A stretch of DNA of 40,547 nucleotides from assembly GCA_945882675.1 (NCBI GenBank), contig CAMCWU010000004.1:1-40547 (forward strand). The letters are read 5' to 3'. A model generated the notes under the pieces. The model made no database searches and had not been told where the DNA came from. It saw nothing but the letters and a program-made list of their open reading frames with translations. How positions within the stretch are numbered: the first letter of the stretch is position 1; each line of letters opens with the position of its first letter. Source of the DNA: Klebsiella pneumoniae (GTDB taxonomy: Bacteria; Myxococcota_A; UBA796; GCA-2862545). Shown piece by piece: positions 26,764-33,483 of this stretch. The position numbers were made by a program, and so were the translations under genes.

Positions 26764-27149
26764 GACGGGTCTCCCTGGCCGGCGATCTCGAACTGGACCA
26801 CGCGCCATTCGCACCCTCCCATCGGGTCTGGGAAGGCGGCCCACCACGCTCCTTCCGCCAAGGCGAGCTCGCCGAGGATCGCCTGGTCCACGTGGACGTC
26901 GGCGATGAAGCCGTCGATCACGGTGACGACGAAGGGAGACGGGTCCGTGACACAGCGTGCGGGGTCCAGCGCTTCCTGGCCGCACTCGACGGGGGCAGGG
27001 CTGCACGTGGGCACCGGGGTCGGGACGTCGACCCCCAGGCCCGGCTCGGCCTGAACCTCGACCCGCGCGGCCTGCGAAGGCACAGCCGGCAGGGCGTTGA
27101 GGGGTTCGGTGCATGCTGGGAGAAGGGCAATCAAGATCGGGACGCGCAC
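26760..27149 (-). CDS. Small lipoprotein, first gene of the beta-helix protease operon
   Basis: A 129-residue protein. The best start is GTG at 27149, preceded by GAGGGA; it opens directly into ILIALLPAC, a lipoprotein signal with Cys13. The longer frame to 27362 adds Arg-rich residues that do not look like protein. The mature part has a Pro/Val-rich spacer (VDVPTPVPTCSPAP) and a C-terminal segment with alternating hydrophobics (FVVTVIDGFIADVHVD, WRVVQFEIAGQ). No family recognised. The TGA overlaps the GTG of the beta-helix/metalloprotease gene, so it is translationally coupled to it and may be its anchor, chaperone or inhibitor; this is inference from position. Confidence 0.7.
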   Translation of the reverse strand: MRVPILIALLPACTEPLNALPAVPSQAARVEVQAEPGLGVDVPTPVPTCSPAPVECGQEALDPARCVTDPSPFVVTVIDGFIADVHVDQAILGELALAEGAWWAAFPDPMGGCEWRVVQFEIAGQGDPS

Positions 27150-27374
27150 GGAATCCCTCGCCAAGCGAGAATCGCACGGCGCAGAGGAGCGGCGGCGTCG
27201 GCGCGAGAATGCGGGCGTTGGAGGGAGGTCGGATCGCCAGAGGGAATCGCGTGGGTCGGCGCACGCCCTGGTGCGGATGGCACGGCCCTCACTCGAGAGC
27301 GCGCGGACCGGCGCCCAGCAGACCCGGCACGGGCTGGAGCACCCCAGCAGCCCGACCTGCAAGGGCGACTGGTG
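27150..27374. other. Non-coding gap upstream of the protease operon
   Basis: Between the small lipoprotein start at 27149 and the possible tiny frame ending at 27375 I see no convincing gene on either strand; the open frames here are Arg-rich shadows. It should hold the promoter of the three-gene operon (minus strand), but no -35/-10 or -24/-12 pair stands out. A short CTCGC-CAA-GCGAG hairpin (27157-27169) is too small to interpret. Confidence 0.5.
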
Positions 27375-27479
27375 TCACCGGTATTCGGCGTCGAACCTCG
27401 GCAGATCGACTGCTAGGCGCCTAGCACGCTGGAACGGCAGCTCGAACGCCAATAAGAGCAGATACCAGACCGTCGTCAC
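27375..27479 (-). CDS. Possible 34-residue membrane micropeptide
   Basis: A GTG at 27479 overlaps the TGA of the preceding small exported-protein gene (GTGA, the coupling style used elsewhere in this window) and opens a frame ending at 27375. The peptide has a hydrophobic start (VWYLLLLAFELPF) and a basic, acidic tail (QRARRLAVDLPRFDAEYR). It contains the 16-bp palindrome at 27411-27426. There is no family to compare with, and a chance frame is quite possible. Confidence 0.25.
   Translation of the reverse strand: MTTVWYLLLLAFELPFQRARRLAVDLPRFDAEYR
27411..27426. repeat. Perfect 16-bp palindrome
   Basis: TGCTAGGCGCCTAGCA equals its own reverse complement over all 16 bases, with no spacer. It lies about 260 bp upstream of the protease operon and downstream of the small exported-protein gene. 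It could be a protein-binding site or part of a terminator, but no T-tract follows on either strand. Confidence 0.45.
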
Positions 27480-27982
27480 CGCCGGCCCGCGAGCTGGCTC
27501 TGCACCCCCAGCGTGACCGCGCCGGCCGGCGTGATCCGCCCGTTCACGGCGTCCACCCCGGCCTCCAGCCGCAGCGCGACGCCGAGTGTCCGCGAGCGCC
27601 GGAACTCCGCTGCCCCGCCGAGCCGCGCCGTCCCCCCCACGTCTCCGAGCCCGACCCCGGGCTGGACGAGCAGGGCTCCGCCCGCGACGAAGCCGTGGAC
27701 CCCCACCACGACGAGGTCCATTCCCCGCCGCGCTTCGAGCATATACGCGGTGCGGACCCCGTTCCCGGCCCAGTCCTGCCGGAGCGTGAGCCCGCCGCCC
27801 CAGTACCGCCCGAACGACAGGTCCTCGTCGTATTTCCCGCGCCACGCCCCGAACGACAGGTGCGTCGCGAGCGCGGGGCCGTCCGCCAGCCCGAACCCGC
27901 CCGTGACGTCCACATATCCGCCGGTGCGGTCCGCGGTGATGCCCGCCTGCGCGGTGCCGAGCGCCATGAGTAGCAGGATCAC
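27476..27982 (-). CDS. Small exported beta-barrel-like protein
   Basis: A 168-residue protein started by GTG at 27982 directly ahead of a short signal (ILLLMALGTAQA). The mature protein has many Gly and aromatic residues alternating with small ones (GYVDVTGGFGLADGPAL, SFGAWRGKYDEDLSFGRYWGGGLTL), as in a small outer-membrane barrel of about eight strands, but it does not end in the usual C-terminal Phe. No family recognised. It is divergent from hemE, with 76 bp between the starts. Confidence 0.65.
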   Translation of the reverse strand: MILLLMALGTAQAGITADRTGGYVDVTGGFGLADGPALATHLSFGAWRGKYDEDLSFGRYWGGGLTLRQDWAGNGVRTAYMLEARRGMDLVVVGVHGFVAGGALLVQPGVGLGDVGGTARLGGAAEFRRSRTLGVALRLEAGVDAVNGRITPAGAVTLGVQSQLAGRR

Positions 27983-28058
27983 GTGGGCTCCAACCGGGAA
28001 CGTACCCCGGCGGCGCGCCTCGGCCAGCCCGCGAGGTTACGGGCGACGGGGGGTTCCG

Positions 28059-29069
28059 ATGGAGACGCCACGCCTGATCCGCGCCATGCGCGGCGAGCCG
28101 GTCGACCGCACGCCGATCTGGTTCATGCGCCAGGCAGGCCGGTACCTGCCGGAGTACCGCGCGGTCCGGGAGCGCGTGTCGTTCCTCGATCTGTGCCGGA
28201 ACGCGGACCTCGGGCTCGAGGTGACGCTCCAGCCGGTGGACCGCTTCGGCCTGGACGGCGCGATCGTGTTCTCGGACATCCTCACGGTGGTGGAGGCGAT
28301 CGGACGCGAGGTCGTGTTCGATCCCGCGCCGAAGCTCCCGAACCCCGTGCGCACCCCCGCGGACGTCGCCAGCCTCAGGCGGCCGGACGTCGCGGACGCC
28401 CTGCCCGTCGCGCCGGAGGTCATCAAGCGCTGGAACAAGGTCCGGCCGGATGTGCCGATCCTCGGCTTCGCTGGCGCGCCTTTCACGCTCCTGTGCTACC
28501 TGGTGGAAGGCAAGGGCAGCAAGGACTGGGTGCACGTCAAGCGCATGCTGTACGAGCAGCCGCTGCTGGCCCGCACGCTGCTCGACCTGCTGGCGGACGT
28601 CGTCGGCGACTACCTGCAGCTCCAGGTGGACGCCGGGGCAGCGGGGGTCCAGATCTTCGATACGTGGGCTGGGACGCTCTCTCCGGCCGACTTCGAGCGC
28701 TGGGCGCTGCCCGCGAGCCAGCGCGCTCTCGCCCGCGTGAAGGGGGCGCCGCGGATCTTCTACACCAAGGACAGCTCGCCGTTCCTGCACCTGCTGAAGC
28801 AGACGGGGGCGGATCTCATCGGGCTCGACTGGCGCGTGGACATCGGCCGGGCGCGCCAGGTGCTCGGGGAGACGCCGGTCCAGGGGAATATGGACCCGGT
28901 CATGCTGTTCGCGCCGCCGGAAGACGTGAAGGCGGAGGTGCGGAGGATCCTGACGGCTGCCGGGCCGACGGGGCACGTGTTCAACCTCGGGCACGGGATC
29001 CTGCCGGAGACGCCGATCGCGGGCGTGCAGGCGATGGTTGACGCAGTCAAGGAGTTCCGTCGGCCCTGA
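28059..29069 (+). CDS. hemE: Uroporphyrinogen III decarboxylase
   Basis: A 336-residue cytoplasmic TIM-barrel enzyme that decarboxylates the four acetate side chains of uroporphyrinogen III to give coproporphyrinogen III, in haem synthesis. The signature RTPIWFMRQAGRYLPEYR near residue 18 holds the substrate-binding Arg residues. Further matches are DGAIVFSDILTV with the catalytic Asp, GFAGAPFTLLCYLVEG, FDTWAG and FNLGHGILPETP at the C-terminus. Length is close to the family's usual 340-355. ATG at 28059. It supplies haem for the oxidase genes 1.5 kb away but is not in their operon (opposite strand). Confidence 0.96.
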   Translation: METPRLIRAMRGEPVDRTPIWFMRQAGRYLPEYRAVRERVSFLDLCRNADLGLEVTLQPVDRFGLDGAIVFSDILTVVEAIGREVVFDPAPKLPNPVRTPADVASLRRPDVADALPVAPEVIKRWNKVRPDVPILGFAGAPFTLLCYLVEGKGSKDWVHVKRMLYEQPLLARTLLDLLADVVGDYLQLQVDAGAAGVQIFDTWAGTLSPADFERWALPASQRALARVKGAPRIFYTKDSSPFLHLLKQTGADLIGLDWRVDIGRARQVLGETPVQGNMDPVMLFAPPEDVKAEVRRILTAAGPTGHVFNLGHGILPETPIAGVQAMVDAVKEFRRP

Positions 29070-29323
29070 ATTCACCACGAAGACAGAAGTGCCGAAGGTC
29101 GCACGAAGAGCAACCCCTCGTCAGCGCGGGCGCGTTGCTGGTTCGGCCTGCTCTCTGAGTTGCTTCGCCGCGAGCGCCACCTGTCATGAGGCGCCTGGGC
29201 CCGGACAGATCGACCCGGAGATCCGGGGCACTCAAAAGAGGCGTCCTCGAAGGGGCGTCGCCGCAGGTCGTCAGGCAACGCGCTCTTCGTGCACCCTTCG
29301 ATCCTTCGGTCTTCGTGGTGAAT
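29070..29323. repeat. 254-bp segment bounded by 42-bp imperfect inverted repeats (MITE-like or shared terminator)
   Basis: The left arm at 29070-29111 and the right arm at 29282-29323 are reverse complements at 36 of 42 bases without gaps. The outer 15 bases (ATTCACCACGAAGAC) and inner 11 bases (GCACGAAGAGC) match exactly. Between them lie 170 bases without a convincing gene. The element sits exactly between the convergent stops of hemE (29069) and the dihaem peroxidase (29330), and both flanks carry CCCTGA/TCAGGG at those stops. Repeats of the CACCACGAAGAC type are known to occur dispersed in many genomes. A non-autonomous mobile element or a long bidirectional terminator are both possible; no direct target duplication is evident. 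Confidence 0.7.
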
Positions 29324-29329
29324 CGTTCT

Positions 29330-30607
29330 TCAGGGCGCCTTCAGCAGCTCCGCCGGCAGCTCATCCCCCGTGAGCGCCCCCAGGAACGCGATCACGTCCG
29401 CGCTCTCCTGCTCCGTGAAGTTCAACGCCTTCAACGTGAGCTCCCGGTGCCCGGCCCGCGGCTGCCCCGGCAGCTCGTTGTAGAACGCCAGCACCGACTC
29501 GAGCTCCGGCATGCTCCCGTTGTGCATATACGGCGCGGTCTCGGCCACATTCCGCAGCGAGGGCGTCTTGAACGCCGACTCGAAGTCCGCGAACGAGGGG
29601 TTGAGGTACTGCAGCTCCTCGCACTCGACCGTATCCGAGTATTTTCCTCGACAGTTGAACTCCGACGCGAGCAGCTTCATCGCGCCCATGGTCCGGCCCT
29701 GGTCGTAGCCGTTGCCGACCTCCGGCAGGCCGAGGTTGTGGAAGGCGCGGTCCGTGAGCTGGGGCCCGCTGTGGCAGCTCACACAGTTCCCGTCGCGCAG
29801 GAACAGGCGGAGGCCGCGGATCTCTGCGTCGTTCAGGGTGTCGCCGCCCTTCGCGTCCCCGGCCTGCAGGGCGTCCACGTACCGGTCGAACGGCGCGTCC
29901 TGCGCCACCAGCTTCCGCTCGTACGCCGCGATCGCCTTGCCCACGTTCGCGAACACCCGGTTCACGGCGTCCCGCGATTCGTCGGGGAGATCCTGCCACC
30001 CGTCGACGACTGCCGGATCGGTCGAGTCGGGCCGGCCGTGCTCCGGGAGCTCGAGGACCGGGAGCGCCCCGAAGATCGCCTCGTACGCTGGCCGATGGCG
30101 ACCGGTCACCTGCCGGGCCACGAACACGCGGTCCGACCCCATCTCTTCGGGGTTCTCGATCGGCCCCAGCGCCTGCATCCACAGCGAGTCCGCCCGCCCG
30201 TCCCAGTACAGGAACGGCGCGTACTGGCTCCCGACGATGCTGGGCGTGTGCCGGGCTGCCGTGCCGACGCCGCGCGAGAGCGGGAGCCCGTCCGCGAAGC
30301 CCTTGTCCGGACGGTGGCAGGTCGCGCACGAGATCCCGTGCGGCGAGAGCCCGGGATCGAAGAACAACGCCTGGCCGAACGCGGCCGCGGCCGGGTCGTC
30401 CGCGACTGAGTTGCTCGGGTCCGGCCGGGGCGTGGGGTCGAGGCGCATGCCGGCGAGCCGCTCCATCTCTGCGGGGCTCCACGCGGCGTCCGGCGTCACC
30501 GGCGCATCTTCGCATCCGCCCAGGATCAGGAGCGTCAGCGCTGCTCGTAGATGAACGACGTGCTGTCCGGCCCGCGCGGCCCGACGACGTCCACGGTGAT
30601 GGTCCAT
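29330..30607 (-). CDS. Dihaem cytochrome c peroxidase (MauG/CCP family), exported
   Basis: Two c-type haem sites, CATCH (about residue 94) and CVSCH (about 275), in the spacing of bacterial dihaem peroxidases. The family signatures are GQALFFDPGLSPHGISCATC, YWDGRADSLWMQALGPI and FKTPSLRNVAETAPYMHNGS. The mature protein should be periplasmic and use haem electrons to reduce peroxide or oxidise a partner. A lipoprotein-like signal precedes (LTLLILGGC). The start is uncertain: ATG at 30607 gives 425 residues and a basic n-region but overlaps the upstream gene by 73 bp; a CTG at 30538, overlapping that gene's TGA, fits the spacing style but leaves almost no signal. Last gene of the oxidase operon. 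Confidence 0.88.
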   Translation of the reverse strand: MDHHRGRRRAARAGQHVVHLRAALTLLILGGCEDAPVTPDAAWSPAEMERLAGMRLDPTPRPDPSNSVADDPAAAAFGQALFFDPGLSPHGISCATCHRPDKGFADGLPLSRGVGTAARHTPSIVGSQYAPFLYWDGRADSLWMQALGPIENPEEMGSDRVFVARQVTGRHRPAYEAIFGALPVLELPEHGRPDSTDPAVVDGWQDLPDESRDAVNRVFANVGKAIAAYERKLVAQDAPFDRYVDALQAGDAKGGDTLNDAEIRGLRLFLRDGNCVSCHSGPQLTDRAFHNLGLPEVGNGYDQGRTMGAMKLLASEFNCRGKYSDTVECEELQYLNPSFADFESAFKTPSLRNVAETAPYMHNGSMPELESVLAFYNELPGQPRAGHRELTLKALNFTEQESADVIAFLGALTGDELPAELLKAP

Positions 30608-30981
30608 GAGCCGCCCATGTGGAACTTGAAACCGGAGGTCTGATATAACCCGCCGGGGTGTTTGCAGTCGCCGGCGGCCGGCAGCGCGCCTTCGGGGCAC
30701 ACGCCCGGATCGTTCAGCGGATCCGTCATCATCCCGTGGTTGTGCTGCGGCATCCTCGCGTTCAGCTTCACCGATCCGTCGTCGATGGGGGTGCCGTCCT
30801 TCTCGGCGAGCGTGGCCCGGACCGAGAACAGCTCGCCAGAAGGCGGCGTCTCCGGCACGAAGTCGAGCCCCACGAGGTACCGCCCGGACTGCGTGAGCTT
30901 CGGCGCCCCCCAGGCGGCTGGCGCGGCCGGCGCGGCCGGCTCCGGCGAGCTGCAGGCGGCCAGCCACAGCAGGAGGATCAT
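30535..30981 (-). CDS. FixH/YtkA-like small lipoprotein
   Basis: A 148-residue lipoprotein (LAAC, Cys10) whose ATG overlaps the TGA of ctaG (ATGA). The mature part has a single Ig-like beta domain with GRYLVGLDFVPETPPSGEL, SVRATLAEKDGTPI, NARMPQHNHGMMTDP and GSWTITVDVVGP, the order seen in FixH/YtkA-like proteins. The HNHGMM stretch has His and Met suited to binding copper. Placed between ctaG and a dihaem peroxidase, a role in oxidase copper or haem assembly in the periplasm is a reasonable inference, not shown. Confidence 0.75.
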   Translation of the reverse strand: MILLLWLAACSSPEPAAPAAPAAWGAPKLTQSGRYLVGLDFVPETPPSGELFSVRATLAEKDGTPIDDGSVKLNARMPQHNHGMMTDPLNDPGVCPEGALPAAGDCKHPGGLYQTSGFKFHMGGSWTITVDVVGPRGPDSTSFIYEQR

Positions 30982-31940
30982 GCCGCCACCTCCGACGGCG
31001 GGAGCGGAACGCCCGACCGCTCCGCGGCGAACTGCCGGTAGTACGTGCGGAAGAACGTGAGGGCGATGACGAACCAGAACACGAGCCCGCCCGGCAGCCA
31101 CATGATGAGGCCGCCGACCCGCTGGTCGACCATCGGGTCCAGGCCGAAGACGCGCGGCTGGGTCGAGTAGTACTCGTAGATCAGGTAGTCGCTCATGGTG
31201 ATGATGGCGCCGAGCGCCTTCATGGGCACCGTGAGGAGGAACAGGTAGATCATCCGGTTACCGGGGGTGAGCCTGGGGATCTCCTCGATCCGCGACCAGG
31301 CCGGCCACCACATGACCACCGCGCCCGTCATGAAGGTCAGGTGCTCGACGATGTGGACGTCGTGATCCTGCAGCGCCCAGTCGTACATGGCGGGGACATG
31401 CCAGAGGTACAGGGAGAACGTCCAGAACAACAGCGCGACCACCGGGTGGGTCCACGCCCGCCCGATGCGCACGAGCGCGGGCCGCGCGGTCACCGGCTTC
31501 CACATCCACGGCGGGATCCCGAGGAGGAACCACTGAGGGAAGAACAGCGTGATCAGGAGGTGCTGGACCATGTGGCCGCTGAACAGGTACCGATCCGAGA
31601 GCTCGTGCAGCGGGCCCTGGAGCGCCACGAACACCAGCGCGATGGAGCCCAGGAAGTAGCGCCACTCCTGCGAGGTGGGGCCGACAGGCGACAGGTTCCA
31701 GCGCCGCCGCAGCGGCCCGGCGAGCAGCGTGTACGCCACCACGAACCCGAGGCACCCGATCACCACCGACGGGAAGAGCTCCCAGACCACCCACGCGTCC
31801 GGCGGCGTGAGGATCGGGAGCTTGCTCCAGTCGTAGACGCCGCGGATCGGTACCGACCCGCCGTGCGCCCATGCAGCTCCCCCGATCCCGAGCAGGAGCC
31901 CGGCGAGGAGCCCCCTGCCCAGGCCCGGGAGGCGGGTCAC
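30978..31940 (-). CDS. ctaG: CtaG-type cytochrome c oxidase assembly factor (caa3)
   Basis: A 320-residue membrane protein of the caa3_CtaG family (the Bacillus type, unrelated to Cox11). GTG at 31940 overlaps the upstream stop (GTGA). A signal-like N-terminus (LLAGLLLGIGGAAWAHGG) is followed by about six or seven transmembrane helices. Conserved His residues are in LFSGHMVQHLLITLFFPQW, SLYLWHVPAMYDWALQDHDVHIVEHL (given as motif order) and the Met/Trp-rich MTGAVVMWWP. In Bacillus this family is needed for a functional CuB centre of the caa3 oxidase. It lies directly after the oxidase structural genes. Confidence 0.92.
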   Translation of the reverse strand: MTRLPGLGRGLLAGLLLGIGGAAWAHGGSVPIRGVYDWSKLPILTPPDAWVVWELFPSVVIGCLGFVVAYTLLAGPLRRRWNLSPVGPTSQEWRYFLGSIALVFVALQGPLHELSDRYLFSGHMVQHLLITLFFPQWFLLGIPPWMWKPVTARPALVRIGRAWTHPVVALLFWTFSLYLWHVPAMYDWALQDHDVHIVEHLTFMTGAVVMWWPAWSRIEEIPRLTPGNRMIYLFLLTVPMKALGAIITMSDYLIYEYYSTQPRVFGLDPMVDQRVGGLIMWLPGGLVFWFVIALTFFRTYYRQFAAERSGVPLPPSEVAA

Positions 31941-32809
31941 CGGGCGGCCTTGACGTCTTCCGGGAGGACGACGCCGAGGTTGTTGCCCCAGGTGTTGCGC
32001 TCGTACGTGGCGACCGCCGCGATGTTGAAGTCCGAGAGCGCGCCGAACGCCGACATGACGCCGTTGTACGGCTGGCCGGCGACCACGATCGGGCCCGCGA
32101 GGCCGTTGATCACGATCTTCGCGTGCGTCGTCTTGTCCGTGAAGTAGTCGCTGCCCGCGAGCGGGGGGTAGGCCCCGGCGAGACCCAGGCCAGTCGGCTG
32201 GTGGCAGGCGGCGCAGTTGCCCGTGTAGATCTGCTCCCCGCGGGTCATGAGCGCGGCGAGGACCTCCGGCTCGGACTTGCCGGTCAGGTCGACGGCCGGC
32301 GGGCCGGAAGGCGACGTGTTGCCCTTCGGCATGAACATCGCGATCCGCTCCTGCGAGATCGGCGGCGATGCGCAGTAGGTGCGGTTGCTCGTCGAGCTGA
32401 CGAGCCAGGAAGAGCAGGTCCCGTTGTACGTGTCGCCCCAGCGCTCGGCGATGGGGAACACGTCGTCGCGGGGGCTCGGCGACCAGGTGTGCATGAGCGT
32501 CATCAGCACCATCACCATCAGCGCGGCGCCGATGAGCGGGGCGAGGAACACGCGGGTGAAGATCCCGTCGTCGTCCCACAGGTGCATGAAGAGCGCAACG
32601 ACGGTCGTGAACTTCACGACCGAGAGGGCGATGAGCACGGTCGCCGGCAGGTTGTACCAGCCGAACAGCGGGCCGAGCTCGATGAACGTGAGCACGCCGA
32701 GGAACACCGCGATGCCGGTGTAGAACCAGCCCGAGTGGGCGTGGTGCTCCGCGGGTGCGTGCCCACCCAGCGGGTGGCCGTGGGGGTCGCGAGGGGCTTC
32801 GCCGCTCAT
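31937..32809 (-). CDS. Cytochrome c oxidase subunit IV fused to a cytochrome c domain
   Basis: A single frame of 290 residues with ATG at 32809 overlapping the ctaE stop (ATGA). Residues 1-115 are a prokaryotic subunit IV (COX4): a His-rich N-terminus, three transmembrane segments (about 26-48, 52-74 and 84-108) and the conserved VVKFTTVVALFMHLWDDD. A linker of about 70 residues with two Cys follows (NGTCSSW, RTYCASP). From about residue 175 comes a class I cytochrome c with CAACH (about 197-201) and a Met ligand candidate in GVMSAFG. Subunit IV is normally a stand-alone protein of about 100 residues, so the added haem domain is unusual; it could carry electrons to CtaC in addition to that subunit's own haem domain. 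Confidence 0.9.
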   Translation of the reverse strand: MSGEAPRDPHGHPLGGHAPAEHHAHSGWFYTGIAVFLGVLTFIELGPLFGWYNLPATVLIALSVVKFTTVVALFMHLWDDDGIFTRVFLAPLIGAALMVMVLMTLMHTWSPSPRDDVFPIAERWGDTYNGTCSSWLVSSTSNRTYCASPPISQERIAMFMPKGNTSPSGPPAVDLTGKSEPEVLAALMTRGEQIYTGNCAACHQPTGLGLAGAYPPLAGSDYFTDKTTHAKIVINGLAGPIVVAGQPYNGVMSAFGALSDFNIAAVATYERNTWGNNLGVVLPEDVKAAR

Positions 32810-33435
32810 CGGACGTACTCCATCAGGTAGACCAGGGTGAAGATCACGATCCAGACGATGTCGACGAAGTGCCAGTACAGCCCCGCGACCTCGACCGCGT
32901 TCCCGATGTCCTGCCGGATCCAGCCCTTCGCGAGCCAGATGCACTGCAGCCCGAGCCAGAGCACGCCGATCGCCACGTGCGTGCCGTGGAAGCCGGTGAG
33001 CACGTAGAAGGTCGAGCCGAACAGGTTCCCCTGCAGCGACAGCCCCTCGTGGAAGAAGTGGCTGAACTCGTAGACCTGGAAGCTGACGAACGAAGCGCCC
33101 ATGAGCATGGTCGGCAGGATCCACATGATCGTGGTCCGCGGATCATGCCGCTTGGCGGCCGCCACCGCCATCACCATCGTCCACGAGCTCATGAGGAGCA
33201 AGAACGTCGAGATGGAGGTGACCTCGACGCTGAAGACGTCGAGCGGGTACGGGCCGACCAGGGACGTGCCCCGGTACGACATGTACGTGCCGATCAGCGA
33301 GCCGAAGAAGAAGCAGTCGGATCCCAGGAAAACCCAGAATGCGAGCTTCAGCGAGTTCACGCCCATCGCCGCGTAGGCGTGGTTGTCCGGGTCGGACGAT
33401 ACCAGCGGGTGGTCGTGGTGGGTGGCGGTGGACAT
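32806..33435 (-). CDS. ctaE: Cytochrome c oxidase subunit III
   Basis: A 209-residue integral membrane protein with five predicted helices, as in the shorter bacterial subunit III. Signatures are KLAFWVFLGSDCFFFGSLIGTY, the conserved Glu in FHEGLSLQGNLFGSTFYVLTGFHGTHVAIG (motif order), and YWHFVDIVWIVIF at the C-terminus. Subunit III stabilises the proton uptake and oxygen path of subunit I. ATG at 33435, 48 bp after ctaD, and its TGA overlaps the next ATG. Confidence 0.95.
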   Translation of the reverse strand: MSTATHHDHPLVSSDPDNHAYAAMGVNSLKLAFWVFLGSDCFFFGSLIGTYMSYRGTSLVGPYPLDVFSVEVTSISTFLLLMSSWTMVMAVAAAKRHDPRTTIMWILPTMLMGASFVSFQVYEFSHFFHEGLSLQGNLFGSTFYVLTGFHGTHVAIGVLWLGLQCIWLAKGWIRQDIGNAVEVAGLYWHFVDIVWIVIFTLVYLMEYVR

Positions 33436-33483
33436 GGTTGCGACTCGGGAGAGAGAGGTTCGAAGAGGGTCGGCCGCTCGGCC

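Noticed and set aside
27157-27169. Short hairpin CTCGC-CAA-GCGAG as a terminator or operator
   Set aside because: Five-base stems with three-base loops are frequent by chance at this GC content and there is no T-tract.
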